DNA of 6,745 bases, taken from NCBI GenBank assembly GCA_023389275.1, contig JAEWEN010000087.1, positions 1 to 6,745 of the forward strand. The letters are read 5' to 3'. Origin of the DNA: Bacillota bacterium. Its GTDB lineage: Bacteria > Bacillota > Clostridia > Clostridiales > Caloramatoraceae. The translations under genes were made by a program, and so were the position numbers. Below the pieces are notes generated by a model. It made no database searches. It was not told the DNA's origin and saw only the letters and a list, made by a program, of their open reading frames with translations. Positions 6,464 to 6,745 of the stretch are shown here, one piece after another. Numbering within the stretch: position 1 is the stretch's first letter; every line of letters starts with the position of its first letter.

Positions 6464-6650
6464 GCACTTTTGTTACTTAAGTAACCTTAAAGCCTTGGTT
6501 GAGCCAGTGCATAAACAAAGTTTTAACTTTATTTATCTCCCACAACCGTATTTTAAAATTTTATATAAAAAGATTTTATTTAACCCTCACTTTTAGTGAT
6601 AAAATATAAACTCCTTTAAAAGGTTTATTTATATTTGTGATTAAATACTT
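6464..6650 (-). ncRNA. Structured 3' RNA region of the element, candidate omega RNA or intron tail
   Basis: This non-coding stretch, read on the - strand, is rich in pairable arms. ATAAATAAAGT and ACTTTGTTTAT (6536-6511) form an 11-bp hairpin with one U-G pair and a 4-base loop. GGTTG (6547-6543) pairs with CAACC (6501-6497) around it. GCACT (6510-6506) pairs with AGTGC (6468-6464). The last two helices interleave, giving an H-type pseudoknot. GTTACTTAAGTAAC (6472-6485) is a perfect palindrome inside it, and TCACT/AGTGA (6587-6599) is a further small hairpin. A pseudoknotted RNA ending beside the element's right boundary fits a TnpB guide scaffold; the 3' part of an IStron intron is the alternative. 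The outer limits are guesses. Confidence 0.4.
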
Positions 6651-6651
6651 T

Positions 6652-6744
6652 TTAAACTCTATTTTTAAGAATTTCTTTTACTTTTTTAAAGTTTGTATAT
6701 AAGCTAATTTCTTTATCATCTTTTCTATTTAATATATTTTTACT
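6652..6744 (-). CDS. Probable TnpB (IS605 OrfB) C-terminal end, truncated by the window edge
   Basis: The last 30 codons of a leftward gene that enters from the window edge and stops with TAA at 6652-6654. The visible peptide begins SKNILNRKDDKEISLY and ends EILKNRV. In TnpB proteins the RuvC-III/zinc-ribbon end reads roughly NADYNASKNI, followed by a variable lysine-rich tail, so the first residues here fit that junction. The catalytic Asp would lie just outside the window. TnpB is an RNA-guided DNA endonuclease that helps these elements persist at their donor sites. The match is short and the gene could be something else, but the structured tail and the interrupted host gene support it. Confidence 0.42.
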   Translation of the reverse strand, partial: SKNILNRKDDKEISLYTNFKKVKEILKNRV

Positions 6745-6745
6745 A

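Larger units (their letters stand above)
6426..6745 (-). mobile_element. Right (3') end of an IS605/IStron-like element inserted in htrA
   Basis: The htrA homology stops abruptly at about 6420-6431 and is replaced by unrelated sequence to the window edge. From the edge inward on the - strand this holds a 30-codon reading-frame end resembling a TnpB C-terminus, then about 225 bases of structured non-coding DNA, then htrA. The element lies in the same orientation as htrA. A TnpB gene followed by a structured tail that abuts the target is the plan of IS200/IS605-family elements and of IStrons, which combine a group I intron with IS605 genes. The left end, the tnpB body and any intron core are outside the window, so the class is inferred. 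The exact junction is uncertain by about ten bases. Confidence 0.5.

Noticed and set aside
6430..6650. Group II intron 3' end
   Set aside because: No domain V-like hairpin of about 34 bases with a GAAA-type loop and no domain VI bulged-A helix precede the htrA junction.

Overview
The window is very AT-rich, with low-GC Firmicutes codon use, strong purine-rich ribosome binding sites, several TTG/GTG starts and U-tract hairpin terminators. Together with the gene families present, this points to Clostridium or a close relative; the species cannot be fixed from sequence alone.

Layout. From the left edge, on the + strand, comes the C-terminal four fifths of a sodium-coupled neurotransmitter:sodium symporter (NSS) family amino-acid transporter. 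Everything after it is on the - strand. Read in the direction of transcription (right to left) the order is: the 3' end of an IS605/IStron-like mobile element (about 6426-6745) with the last 30 codons of a probable TnpB and a structured 3' RNA region; an HtrA/DegP-type serine protease fragment whose 5' half has been displaced by that element; a THUMP-type RNA methyltransferase; a FUSC-family membrane protein; and a two-gene regulatory operon of an ECF sigma factor and its probable DUF4179 anti-sigma factor. Strong terminators close the htrA fragment, the FUSC gene and the sigma operon, so most units are transcribed separately.

Function. The clearest working unit is the sigma/anti-sigma pair. 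The genes overlap by 8 bases, and the operon is preceded by an ECF-type promoter (TGAAAC-N17-CGAC) overlapping a sigma-A-like promoter, the arrangement expected for an autoregulated envelope-stress regulator. FUSC and HtrA are also envelope proteins, but nothing in the sequence shows that they belong to this sigma factor's regulon.

Most interesting points. (1) The htrA gene is interrupted, in the sense direction, by what looks like the right end of a TnpB-bearing element. Its roughly 225-base non-coding tail can form an H-type pseudoknot and directly abuts the htrA sequence, as expected for a TnpB guide RNA (omega RNA) or the 3' part of an IStron group I intron. (2) Three exact DnaA boxes and two one-mismatch boxes, all in one orientation, lie within 108 bases over the start of the methyltransferase gene. 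(3) An apparently orphan promoter and ribosome binding site lie between the transporter and the sigma operon.
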